Shown: in pieces, positions 9,421 to 17,752 of the stretch | How positions within the stretch are numbered: the first letter of the stretch is position 1 | Layout: every line of letters begins with the position of its first letter | Assembly: GCA_001464035.1 (NCBI GenBank) | Contig: LNEC01000004.1 | Coordinates: forward strand, 248,001 to 312,000 | Direction: 5' to 3' | DNA: 64,000 bases | Source of the DNA: Bradyrhizobiaceae bacterium Ga0074131 | GTDB lineage: Bacteria; Pseudomonadota; Alphaproteobacteria; Rhizobiales; Xanthobacteraceae | Program-made: the position numbers and the translations under genes | Notes under the pieces: model-generated | What the model saw: only the letters and a program-made list of their open reading frames with translations | Told to the model about the DNA's origin: nothing | The model's database searches: none

Positions 9421-9458
9421 CCTCCCCCCAACGGGAGGCTAGCTATCTGGAAGGATAG
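9421..9458 (+). promoter_or_regulatory. serC leader RNA (two-hairpin serC motif candidate)
   Basis: Two consecutive hairpins lie directly before serC. The first pairs CCTCCC (9421-9426) with GGGAGG (9433-9438). The second pairs CTATC (9443-9447) with GATAG (9454-9458). The ribosome-binding sequence GGAAGGA (9449-9455) lies inside the second hairpin, four to eleven bases before the ATG at 9462. This placement and architecture match the published alphaproteobacterial serC RNA motif, a conserved leader found upstream of serC operons. The ligand or mechanism is not established. Assignment to the Rfam family is from memory and needs a covariance-model search. Confidence 0.65.
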
Positions 9459-9461
9459 AAC

Positions 9462-10634
9462 ATGACTGCTGCGAAGCCCGCATTGCGGCCGAACGTGCCG
9501 CATTTTTCCTCCGGCCCCTGTGCCAAGCGCCCCGGCTGGACCGCCCAAAACCTCAAGGACGCCGCGCTCGGCCGCTCGCACCGCGCGAAGATCGGCAAGG
9601 CCAAACTCAAGCTCGCGATCGAGTTGACGCGCGAAGTGCTTGAAGTTCCCGCCGGTTACAGGATCGGCATCGTGCCGGCGTCGGATACCGGGGCGGTCGA
9701 AATGGCGCTGTGGTCGCTGCTCGGTGCGCGCCCGGTGACCACGATTGCCTGGGAATCCTTCGGCGAAGGCTGGGTCAGCGATATCGTCACGGAATTGAAG
9801 CTCAAGGACGTCGCCAGGCTGCATGCCGGCTATGGCGACATCCCCGATCTCGGCAAGGCCGATCCCGCCTCCGACATCGTCTTCACTTGGAACGGCACCA
9901 CCTCGGGCGTGCGCGTTCCCAATGCCGACTGGATCAGCGCCGACCGCGAAGGCCTGACCATCTGCGACGCCACCTCGGCGGTGTTCGCACAAGCGCTCGA
10001 CTGGAACAAGCTCGATGTGGTGACCTTTTCCTGGCAGAAGGCGCTGGGCGGCGAGGCCGCTCACGGCATGCTGGTGCTTAGTCCACGCGCGGTGGCGCGG
10101 CTGGAGAGCTACACGCCGGCGTGGCCGCTGCCGAAGATCTTCCGCATGACCAAGGGCGGCAAGCTCAACGAGGGCATTTTCGATGGCGAAACCATCAATA
10201 CGCCGTCGATGCTGTGCGTGGAAGATTACCTCGACGCCCTGAACTGGGCGAAATCGGTCGGCGGCCTCGAGGGTTTGATCGCGCGCGCTGATGCCAATAC
10301 GAAGGTGCTGGCCGACTGGCAGGCGAAGACGCCGTGGATCGATTTCCTCGCGAAAGATTCGGCAATCCGCTCCAACACCTCGGTGTGCATGAAGGTGGTC
10401 GATCCCGCCATCACATCACTGACGCCGGATGCTCAAGCCGATTTCTCCAAAAAGCTGGTTGCGCTGGTGGAGAAGGAAGGCGCCGGCTACGATTTCGCGC
10501 ATTATCGCGATGCGCCCGCCGGTCTGCGGATCTGGTGCGGCGCCACCGTGGAGGCCAAAGACGTCGCGCTACTGACGCAGTGGATCGACTGGGCATTCGC
10601 GGAGCTGAAGGCTGCGCTTCCGAAAGCGGCGTAA
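9462..10634 (+). CDS. serC: Phosphoserine aminotransferase (SerC)
   Basis: A 390-aa PLP enzyme that converts 3-phosphohydroxypyruvate and glutamate to phosphoserine, the second step of serine synthesis; it can also act in the pyridoxal phosphate pathway. It starts with the alphaproteobacterial form [18 protein letters not shown]. The PLP-binding Lys lies in [17 protein letters not shown], and the aspartate stacking on the cofactor in [10 protein letters not shown]. The length matches the long alphaproteobacterial subgroup. serA follows after a 258-base spacer on the same strand, so the first two pathway steps are adjacent. Expression is probably controlled by the structured leader just upstream. 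Confidence 0.95.
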   Translation: MTAAKPALRPNVPHFSSGPCAKRPGWTAQNLKDAALGRSHRAKIGKAKLKLAIELTREVLEVPAGYRIGIVPASDTGAVEMALWSLLGARPVTTIAWESFGEGWVSDIVTELKLKDVARLHAGYGDIPDLGKADPASDIVFTWNGTTSGVRVPNADWISADREGLTICDATSAVFAQALDWNKLDVVTFSWQKALGGEAAHGMLVLSPRAVARLESYTPAWPLPKIFRMTKGGKLNEGIFDGETINTPSMLCVEDYLDALNWAKSVGGLEGLIARADANTKVLADWQAKTPWIDFLAKDSAIRSNTSVCMKVVDPAITSLTPDAQADFSKKLVALVEKEGAGYDFAHYRDAPAGLRIWCGATVEAKDVALLTQWIDWAFAELKAALPKAA

Positions 10635-10652
10635 ATTCTCTTTTTGACCTCG

Positions 10653-10805
10653 CCCCGTTCTTGCGGAGAGAGGTCGGCGCACCCGGATCGGCGCTTCGCG
10701 CCGTCCGAGTACAAGCTCAACGCCGGGTGAGGGGCTCTCTAGGCTTCGAACCCGTTGATGGATGCGCCTCAGCCCACCCCTCTCCCCCCGTAAGAACGGG
10801 GGGAG
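10653..10805. repeat. Intergenic palindromic element between serC and serA
   Basis: A 150-base imperfect inverted repeat fills most of the serC-serA gap. The left arm begins CCCCGTTCTTGCGG (10653) and is answered by the right arm ending CGTAAGAACGGGG (about 10789-10802). The right arm is itself a perfect 10-bp hairpin (10782-10791 with 10796-10805, loop AAGA), and GGCGC-TTC-GCGCC-type pairing lies between the arms. Such modular palindromes are typical of dispersed, probably non-autonomous elements of bradyrhizobial genomes. It could act as a partial terminator or mRNA stabiliser between serC and serA. Confidence 0.65.
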
Positions 10806-10892
10806 CAGAAGAAATCGCCCCAACGAATTCATTCCACCCCCGGCGCCTCGCGCCGACCCTCCCGCTGCAGGGGAAGGGCAGAGGAACATAAA

Positions 10893-12482
10893 ATGACGAA
10901 GCCCAAAGTTCTCATCTCCGACGCGCTGTCGTCCGCCGCCGTGCAGATCTTCAGGGATCGCGGCATCGACGTCGACTTCCAGCCCAACCTCGGCAAGGAC
11001 AAGGAAAAGCTCGCCGAGATCATCGGCAATTACGATGGTCTCGCGATCCGCTCCGCCACCAAGGCCACCGCCAAGATCATCGAGAAGGCGACGCGGCTCA
11101 AGGTGATCGGCCGCGCCGGCATCGGCGTCGACAACGTCGAGATTCCGGCCGCTACGGCCAAGGGCATCATCGTGATGAACACGCCGTTCGGCAATTCGAT
11201 CACGACCGCCGAACACGCGATCACGCTCATGCTGGCGCTGGCGCGCGAAATTCCGCAGGCCGACGCCTCGACCCAGGCCGGCAAGTGGGAAAAGAACCGC
11301 TTCATGGGAGTCGAGATCACCGGCAAGACGCTGGGCGTGATCGGCTGCGGCAACATCGGCGCGATCGTCGCCGACCGCGCGCTTGGCCTGCGCATGAAGG
11401 TGATCGCGTTCGATCCTTTCCTGTCGCCGGAGCGCGCCAGGGATATCGGCGTCGAGAAAGTCGAGCTCGATGAACTATTCAAACGCGCCGATTTCATCAC
11501 TTTGCATACACCGCTGACCGAAAAGACCAAGAACATCATCGACGCGGCTGCGCTGGCGAAAATGAAGAAGGGCGTGCGCATCGTCAATTGCGCGCGCGGC
11601 GGGCTGGTCGACGAGCAGGCGCTGGTCAATGCCCTGAACTCCAAACATGTGGCCGGTGCGGCGTTCGACGTGTTCGTCGAGGAGCCGGCCACGTCAAACG
11701 TGCTGTTCGGCCATCCCAACGTGATCTGCACGCCGCATCTCGGTGCTGCCACCACCGAAGCGCAGGAGAATGTCGCGCTTCAGGTAGCCGAGCAGATGTC
11801 GGATTACCTGTTGAGCGGCGCGATCTCCAACGCGGTGAACTTTCCGTCGATCACGGCGGAAGAGGCGCCGAAGCTGAAGCCGTTCATCGAACTGGCCGAG
11901 AAGCTCGGCTCGTTCGCCGGCCAACTCACCGAGAGCGGCATCCTCAAGGTTCAGATCACCTATGAGGGCCATGTCGCCGAAATGAAGATCAAGGCACTGA
12001 CCTCGGCGGCGCTGTCGGGGCTGCTGCGGCCGATGCTCGGCGACGTCAATGTGGTCTCTGCGCCAGTGGTGGCCAAAGAGCGCGGCATGGTTGTCGATGA
12101 AATCGTGCGCGCAGCGCAGAGCGATTACGAAAGTCTGATCACCGTCACCGTCACCACCGAGCGGCAGGAGCGCTCGGTTTCGGGTACCGTCTATGCCGAC
12201 GGCAAGCCGCGGCTGGTCGACATCAAGGGCATCCGGGTCGACGCCGAATTCGGCAGGTCGATGATCTACGTCACCAACGAGGACAAGCCCGGCTTCATCG
12301 GCAAGTTCGCCAGCCTGCTCGGCGACGCCAAGCTCAACATCGCCACCTTCCATCTCGGCCGCAACAAGCCGGGCGGCGACGCCATCGCGCTGGTTGAGGT
12401 TGACGGCGCGGTGCCGGCCGACGTGCTCGCCAGGGTGCAGGCGCTGCCGCAGGTCAAGCAGGCCAAAGCGCTGGTGTTCTGA
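10893..12482 (+). CDS. serA: D-3-phosphoglycerate dehydrogenase (SerA)
   Basis: A 529-aa cytosolic enzyme that oxidises 3-phosphoglycerate to phosphohydroxypyruvate with NAD, the committed step of serine synthesis. The Rossmann loop GVIGCGNIG is present, as are the catalytic Arg in NCARGGLVDE and the His in CTPHLGAAT. After the dehydrogenase core comes the allosteric substrate-binding (ASB) domain and a C-terminal ACT domain beginning SMIYVTNEDKPGFIG, so this is the long type 1 form that can be serine-regulated. The ATG at 10893 has GAGGAA upstream. It pairs functionally with serC. Confidence 0.95.
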   Translation: MTKPKVLISDALSSAAVQIFRDRGIDVDFQPNLGKDKEKLAEIIGNYDGLAIRSATKATAKIIEKATRLKVIGRAGIGVDNVEIPAATAKGIIVMNTPFGNSITTAEHAITLMLALAREIPQADASTQAGKWEKNRFMGVEITGKTLGVIGCGNIGAIVADRALGLRMKVIAFDPFLSPERARDIGVEKVELDELFKRADFITLHTPLTEKTKNIIDAAALAKMKKGVRIVNCARGGLVDEQALVNALNSKHVAGAAFDVFVEEPATSNVLFGHPNVICTPHLGAATTEAQENVALQVAEQMSDYLLSGAISNAVNFPSITAEEAPKLKPFIELAEKLGSFAGQLTESGILKVQITYEGHVAEMKIKALTSAALSGLLRPMLGDVNVVSAPVVAKERGMVVDEIVRAAQSDYESLITVTVTTERQERSVSGTVYADGKPRLVDIKGIRVDAEFGRSMIYVTNEDKPGFIGKFASLLGDAKLNIATFHLGRNKPGGDAIALVEVDGAVPADVLARVQALPQVKQAKALVF

Positions 12483-12570
12483 ACTTGAGTCACACGTCAT
12501 GATGCCAGGCGGGTAGGGCGGTTCCGCACCACCGTGGCGCTCGATCGTGCCCGGCAGCGAGACGCTGGTG

Positions 12571-14139
12571 CTACAGCGAAACCGAGGCTTCTTGCGCTGC
12601 GCGCACCATCCTGCGCTGCATCACGGAAATGTCGCGCGACTTCCCGACGGGAGATCTGGCGGCCGTCCCTATCGTTGCGAGCAACGCAGCGTTGATTTCG
12701 GCGATCCGTCCGAGCTTGACCAGGCACCTTGCCACGTTGACGAACCCGTCAGGCTGTTCCGGCTGCAGCCGCACATATTCGAGATGGTGGTGGACCGCTT
12801 CCTCATGCTGGCCGAGGCCCTCGCAGGCCTGGCCCAGGCAGAGCCATGCCTTGGCGGAGTCGGGACGAACCGTCGTCAAGGTGCGGAACGACCGCTTGGC
12901 CGCGACCAAATCACCCTTCGACGTGAGTAGCTGGCCCAGCCGGTGCAACGCGTCGGCGTGTTTGGGCTGAACTTCCAGGATCCGCTGGTAGCCTATTTCA
13001 GCGTCGGCAAGCACTCCCTTCCGGTGCAGTTCGGTGGCCTGCTGCAGGACTTCAGGGATGCTCCGGGGGTCGATCCGGCCGCCTAGATTTCTGCCGTTTC
13101 GGGTCTCCAGCACGGTGCCACGAATCTTGCGTTCCGCGCAGCCGAAGGAATATTTGTAAGGCTCGTTTCCGCGCAGGAAATCGTACTCGGAAAATCCCTG
13201 CGCAATCGCGTGGCGAATGCTGAAGGCATGCAGGATCACGCCCGACGGCGGCCCATCGAATGTCTCGTCGCGCCCGGTCATGTAAAACGAGAAGGTTCGT
13301 TTGCGCGGCTCGACCAGCGTGGCCAGCGCCGCGACGGGCCGATCACCATGCCAGAATGTCGGCAGGTAAAGCATACCGGACTGAAAACTGCGCGTCAGCA
13401 TCGCCCCGTTCGAGCGCACCAGGCCGTCGACCAGATTCCCCTTGCGAGGACGCCACTTGGTCTCCCAGAATCCCAGCAAGGTGTTGAGATCCCGCGTAAA
13501 CGTCTCGGGAGTGGCAACGGTTATCCGATACTCCCCCGGTGCGTCGACCTGCTTCAACAGGCGTCGGATCTTCTGCCGCGTATTGGGACTGAGCGTTGCC
13601 AGATAGCTGTCCCAATCCTTCGGAAGCGTGACATACGGGCAACGACTGTTATCTATGCCGTCGACCTTGCTGACCCTGTTGGCTTCCGTCGTCTTGAAAC
13701 CGGCTTTCGGAAAGCAGGCCAGCAGCAGCCGCGCGCGCCGCTCGGATATCCGCAGATTGTCCAGATTGAGGCGAGCCCAGTTCATCTGCCTCACGTAGCG
13801 GGCAAAAGCGGGAATGACCTTGTGCTCCGCCTCGGGCCTGCAAACGAGCCCGGTGTAGTCGGCAGCGAAGTTACCCGCCATCCGCATGTCGCTGACGGTG
13901 TCGGATTTCTCGATCGTGGTCTGCAGCCGCAAGGGAAGGAACGCGACATAGGGTAGATCAGCGGACTCGCCGGCTTTGGCCGCCAGGACGAACCACGGCC
14001 CGTGGATGTAGGACAGCCAGCCGCTGAGCCATTGCCATGACAGGAATATGTGCGCTTCGTCGTCCGCGTCGTAGACAGCGTTCCAGTTGTCCTCGAGCTT
14101 GGCCATCGATGGCAAGGTTTCGATAATGTCGATATGCAC
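12571..14139 (-). CDS. GNAT/FemAB-like (CelD/BcsL family) protein with C-terminal TPRs
   Basis: A 522-aa protein with two parts. Residues 1 to about 365 form a double GNAT-type fold of the BioF2-like/CelD family: an N-terminal domain, a basic NTRQKIRRLLKQ segment near 205 and a DFLRGNEPYKYSFG motif near 340, which is the most conserved part of this family. Residues from about 375 to 480 are tetratricopeptide repeats (ALHRLGQLL, AWLCLGQACEGLGQHEEA). Members often act in polysaccharide or exported-product modification. It is the last gene of the minus-strand secretion block, 44 bases after the HlyD-like gene, so it may modify the cargo or surface polymer. Function is inferred; no substrate is known. 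Confidence 0.72.
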   Translation of the reverse strand: MHIDIIETLPSMAKLEDNWNAVYDADDEAHIFLSWQWLSGWLSYIHGPWFVLAAKAGESADLPYVAFLPLRLQTTIEKSDTVSDMRMAGNFAADYTGLVCRPEAEHKVIPAFARYVRQMNWARLNLDNLRISERRARLLLACFPKAGFKTTEANRVSKVDGIDNSRCPYVTLPKDWDSYLATLSPNTRQKIRRLLKQVDAPGEYRITVATPETFTRDLNTLLGFWETKWRPRKGNLVDGLVRSNGAMLTRSFQSGMLYLPTFWHGDRPVAALATLVEPRKRTFSFYMTGRDETFDGPPSGVILHAFSIRHAIAQGFSEYDFLRGNEPYKYSFGCAERKIRGTVLETRNGRNLGGRIDPRSIPEVLQQATELHRKGVLADAEIGYQRILEVQPKHADALHRLGQLLTSKGDLVAAKRSFRTLTTVRPDSAKAWLCLGQACEGLGQHEEAVHHHLEYVRLQPEQPDGFVNVARCLVKLGRIAEINAALLATIGTAARSPVGKSRDISVMQRRMVRAAQEASVSL

Positions 14140-14183
14140 GGCGGTCGCCTTTCCAAAGTGCGTGTTAAGTTGCTCGTTCGTGA

Positions 14184-15548
14184 CTAGCGCTCCCTGAATG
14201 CGCGCATCATGCTGTCGTGGATAGGCCTGACGATGTACTGGAAGAACGTCCGTTCCGCCGTCTTGATGTAGACCTCGGCCGGCATGCCGGGCGTCGGGCT
14301 GAAACCCGGAAGGTTCATGCTTTCCTCTCGGTTGAGCCGGACGCGGACGAGATAGATGTCGGTTGGCCCCACCTGCTGGGATTTCTTTTCGTCCGCCAAG
14401 GTGTCGGCGGAGAGGTACACGACCTCGCCGGAAACCATCGGCGTGATGCGCTGGTTCAGCGCCGTAAGCCGCACCATCGCCAACTGGCCGTTCTTCACGC
14501 TGTCGATGTCTTGCGGCCGCAACCGCGCCTCGATGATGAGTTCGTCTTTCAGCGGCAACAGCTCCATGATGTTCTTGCCGGCCTCGACCACCCCGCCTCG
14601 CGTATGGTAGCGGAGCTTTACCACGACGCCGCTGACCGGTGCCGTCACGCGGATTCGATCGAGGATGCCCTTGGACGCAAGCATTCGCTCCCGGACGTCA
14701 GCAAGCTCGCCGCGGATCTCGTGCATCTGTTCGACTGCGGTCTTGATCGCCGTCTTGCGGACGCCGTTGATCTGCTCGACCGCTCGGGAAATCCGTTCCT
14801 TGGCATCCCCGATGTCGCCCATGATGCGACCGACCTCGCCTTCCAGATTGGCCTTCGACCGCTGCAGCACCATCAATTCCGGCTTTCGCACCAGCCCGGC
14901 CTGCACCAGACGGTCCTTGGTCACGATTTCCTCGTCGAGCAGGACGATCTGACGCTTGACCGCGTCAAGCTGAACTCGCGACCCCTGAATCCGCTCATCC
15001 AGTGCCTTGATGCTCTCGTCGATGCTCTTGACGTCGCTATTGAGGTTGTTGCGGCGCGCCGTAAACGTCATTTGCTGGCTGTCGACGATTTCCCTCACCT
15101 CCGGCGACTTGTCCAGCCAATTGACGATCTCGGGCGGCAGCGTGATTTCCTGCTCCTCCTTCATCTCGGCCTGCAGCCTTGCATCGATCGCCGTCAGCCT
15201 GATGCGACGCAGGAACAGCCGCTGCAGCTCCGCTCGCGCCGCGGTATCATCGAGTTCGAGCAAGATTTGCCCGGCCTCCACGGTGTCGCCTTCGCGCACG
15301 TAGATATCGCGGATCATTCCGCCCTCGAGATGCTGGACGATCTTGTTCTGTCCGGTAACGACGAACACGCCCGATGCGACCACGGCGCCGGCGATCGGCG
15401 CCATGTTGCCCCAGACGCCGAACCCCATCAGCACTGTGGCCATGATCAGCATGCCGCCAACGGTCGGCACCTTGGTCGATCGCGGCAGCGAATCGTACCA
15501 GAGGCCGTCTGACGGCGCGGAGCGAACCGCGATTTTTCTGTTGGCCAT
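14184..15548 (-). CDS. Type I secretion membrane-fusion protein (HlyD/PrtE/PrsE family)
   Basis: A 454-aa periplasmic adaptor that would link the inner-membrane ABC exporter to a TolC-like outer-membrane channel. A cytoplasmic N-tail is followed by one membrane span (about residues 33-55), a biotinyl-lipoyl segment ([18 protein letters not shown]), a long alpha-helical hairpin with coiled-coil character (about 110-290), a second lipoyl half ([12 protein letters not shown]) and the C-terminal beta domain ending in the family-typical [20 protein letters not shown]. It lies 41 bases after the ABC exporter gene on the same strand. No TolC-type gene is in the window, so the outer channel must come from elsewhere. 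Confidence 0.9.
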   Translation of the reverse strand: MANRKIAVRSAPSDGLWYDSLPRSTKVPTVGGMLIMATVLMGFGVWGNMAPIAGAVVASGVFVVTGQNKIVQHLEGGMIRDIYVREGDTVEAGQILLELDDTAARAELQRLFLRRIRLTAIDARLQAEMKEEQEITLPPEIVNWLDKSPEVREIVDSQQMTFTARRNNLNSDVKSIDESIKALDERIQGSRVQLDAVKRQIVLLDEEIVTKDRLVQAGLVRKPELMVLQRSKANLEGEVGRIMGDIGDAKERISRAVEQINGVRKTAIKTAVEQMHEIRGELADVRERMLASKGILDRIRVTAPVSGVVVKLRYHTRGGVVEAGKNIMELLPLKDELIIEARLRPQDIDSVKNGQLAMVRLTALNQRITPMVSGEVVYLSADTLADEKKSQQVGPTDIYLVRVRLNREESMNLPGFSPTPGMPAEVYIKTAERTFFQYIVRPIHDSMMRAFRER

Positions 15549-15589
15549 TGCGTAACCTCGTTCCTGTCAAACCCTGGCGACGTCCCCAA

Positions 15590-17704
15590 TCAATTCAATG
15601 GCGAAGGATCGCCCGGCGCGGTCGGGATGTTGGTCTGCTTGCGTCCGGTGATCATGGGAATGATCTCGTCGCGGGTTCCGAAAGCCTGCACCGAGCCCTG
15701 ATGCAGGATCATGATCTTGTCGACGCTCATGAGCAGCGCGGCGCGCTGGGTAATTGTCACCACCGTGATCTGTTTTTCCTTGGCGCGCAGCAGCGCCTTG
15801 GCGAGCGCCCGCTCGCCGTTGGAGTCCAGGTTCGAGTTCGGTTCGTCGAGCACGATCAGGCGCGGGCTGCCGTAAAACGCGCGCGCCAGCCCGATCCGCT
15901 GCCGCTGGCCGCCCGACAGCGGACTTCCGTCCATGCCGACAATGGTCTCGTAGCCCTGCGCGAAGCTCGAGATCATCTCGTGCACATCGGCGGTCTCGGC
16001 CGCGTCGAACACGTCCTCGTCGCGGGCATCCTCCCGCATCCGGCCGATGTTGGCCTTGATGGATGCAGGGAACAGCTGCACGTCCTGCGGCAGGTAGCCC
16101 ACGCTCTCGCCGAACTGGCGTGGGTCCCAGTTGCGCAGGTCCATCATGTCCAGCCTTACGCTGCCGGCGGTCGGAATGATGGATCCGACCAGCATGCGCG
16201 CCAGCATGGTTTTCCCGGTGCCGGAGTCGCCGACGATGGCAAGCGATTCTCCGGGCTTCAATTGAAAGCTTATTCCGTTCAGGATCACCTTCTTGTTCGG
16301 CGGCGGCACGTAGAGAATGCGCTCGACGTTGAGATATCCCGCGGGACGGGGCAACCGAAGCCTCTCCAAGTTGAGCGGCGAGTTCAGCAGCAATGTCCTG
16401 ATGCGGGCATAAGCCGAACGTGCCTGGACGAAGCTGCGCCAGCCTTCGATGGTGCCCTCGAGCGGCGCCAGTGCGCGGCTTGCCACGATCGAGGCCGCGA
16501 TGACCATGCCGCTGGTAGCCTCGGCTTCCAGCGCGAGCCAAGCGCCCCAGCCGAGGACGGCGATCTGGGTGCATAGCCGCAGGAACTTGGACAGTCCGGT
16601 CATCAGGATGTTGCGGTCCTGTCCGACCACCTGTGCCTTCAGGGACTCCACGGTTTCGCGGCCCCATACCTGGACGCCTTCCGGGATCATGCCCATCGCA
16701 TTGATGACCTGGGCATTGCGGGCCATCGATTCCGCCTGCAGGTTTGCCCTGGCGCCGTAATTGTTGGCCTGGTTGAACGGGATCGCCGTGACTCGCTGGT
16801 TCAGCAGCGCGATGGCGACGAGGGCGACGCCCGACGCCAGCACAATGAACCCGAGATGGGGATGTATCAGGAATACGACGGCGAAGTAGACCGGCGACAC
16901 CGGGGTATCGAACATCGTCAGCAGGACCGGCCCGGTGAGGAATGAGCGCAGGTGCTGCAGGTCCGCCAACGTCTGGAATTCGCGGCTTGAGCCACCCTGC
17001 GCGGCTTTGGCGGCGGCGCTCAAGACTGGTCCGCCCAGTCGGGCTTCGGTCTCGACCGCAACCCGCATCAGGATGAGGCGGCGCATCATGTCCATCAGCA
17101 CATGCGCTGCGAGCGCTGCGACCACGATAATGGTCAGCATCACCAGCGTGTCGGTGCTGCGGCTGGTGAGCACGCGGTCGGACATGTTGAACAGGTAGAT
17201 CGGGATGGCCAGCACCAGTAGGTTGACCGCAATCGAAAACAGCCCCACGATCACCATGTTGCGGCGGGCATTCGCGAGGCCCTTGCCGAGCACATCTCGA
17301 AATTCATTGTCGCTGGAACGCTTCTGCAGCGGCGGCGCGCCGCCTCCGCCTCCACCGCCACCTCCACCGCCGGAGGAGCCACCACCATCGCTGTCACCTC
17401 CACGATCGAGCGGGGGGGCCGGAACCGCCTGTTCGATCACGACGGTGGATCCGGGCGTCGGGGTCTTTGCTTCGTCCCGCATGGACGGCTTGACCGGCGG
17501 CGGCTCCGCGGTCTTGGCTTTCGCCGGGAATGCAGGTTTTTCCTCGTCCGTCAATATGGCGCGCCGATCCGCGACATGAGGAGAGGGTGGGTCAAACCAC
17601 GGTCGAAGCGGAATTATCTTGGCCGCATTCGACATCCCTTCGCCGGACTGATTTGCGGGTGAATCTCCGGCACTTTCTAAACGATCTCTCCCGCCCAGCG
17701 ACAT
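15590..17704 (-). CDS. Type I secretion ABC transporter, permease-ATPase fusion (PrtD/PrsD type)
   Basis: A 704-aa inner-membrane half-transporter that would energise export of the adjacent repeat proteins. The first 125 residues are a disordered Pro-rich tail ending in a run of eleven consecutive glycines, unusual for this family. A six-helix membrane domain (about 145-420) follows. The ATPase domain has Walker A GDSGTGKT, signature LSGGQRQRIGLARA and Walker B LIVLDEPNSNLD. The start at 17704 has GGAG about nine bases upstream; an internal ATG at 17635 is an alternative but would have its purine tract too close. No peptidase C39 domain is present, so cargo should carry uncleaved C-terminal signals. 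Confidence 0.9.
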   Translation of the reverse strand: MSLGGRDRLESAGDSPANQSGEGMSNAAKIIPLRPWFDPPSPHVADRRAILTDEEKPAFPAKAKTAEPPPVKPSMRDEAKTPTPGSTVVIEQAVPAPPLDRGGDSDGGGSSGGGGGGGGGGGAPPLQKRSSDNEFRDVLGKGLANARRNMVIVGLFSIAVNLLVLAIPIYLFNMSDRVLTSRSTDTLVMLTIIVVAALAAHVLMDMMRRLILMRVAVETEARLGGPVLSAAAKAAQGGSSREFQTLADLQHLRSFLTGPVLLTMFDTPVSPVYFAVVFLIHPHLGFIVLASGVALVAIALLNQRVTAIPFNQANNYGARANLQAESMARNAQVINAMGMIPEGVQVWGRETVESLKAQVVGQDRNILMTGLSKFLRLCTQIAVLGWGAWLALEAEATSGMVIAASIVASRALAPLEGTIEGWRSFVQARSAYARIRTLLLNSPLNLERLRLPRPAGYLNVERILYVPPPNKKVILNGISFQLKPGESLAIVGDSGTGKTMLARMLVGSIIPTAGSVRLDMMDLRNWDPRQFGESVGYLPQDVQLFPASIKANIGRMREDARDEDVFDAAETADVHEMISSFAQGYETIVGMDGSPLSGGQRQRIGLARAFYGSPRLIVLDEPNSNLDSNGERALAKALLRAKEKQITVVTITQRAALLMSVDKIMILHQGSVQAFGTRDEIIPMITGRKQTNIPTAPGDPSPLN

Positions 17705-17752
17705 CTGCTAACTCCGCTACATTTCGCATAAAATAGAGCATCACGCGTGCCT

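Noticed and set aside
10653..10805. CRISPR-like array
   Set aside because: The repeat is one imperfect palindrome with no regular spacers.
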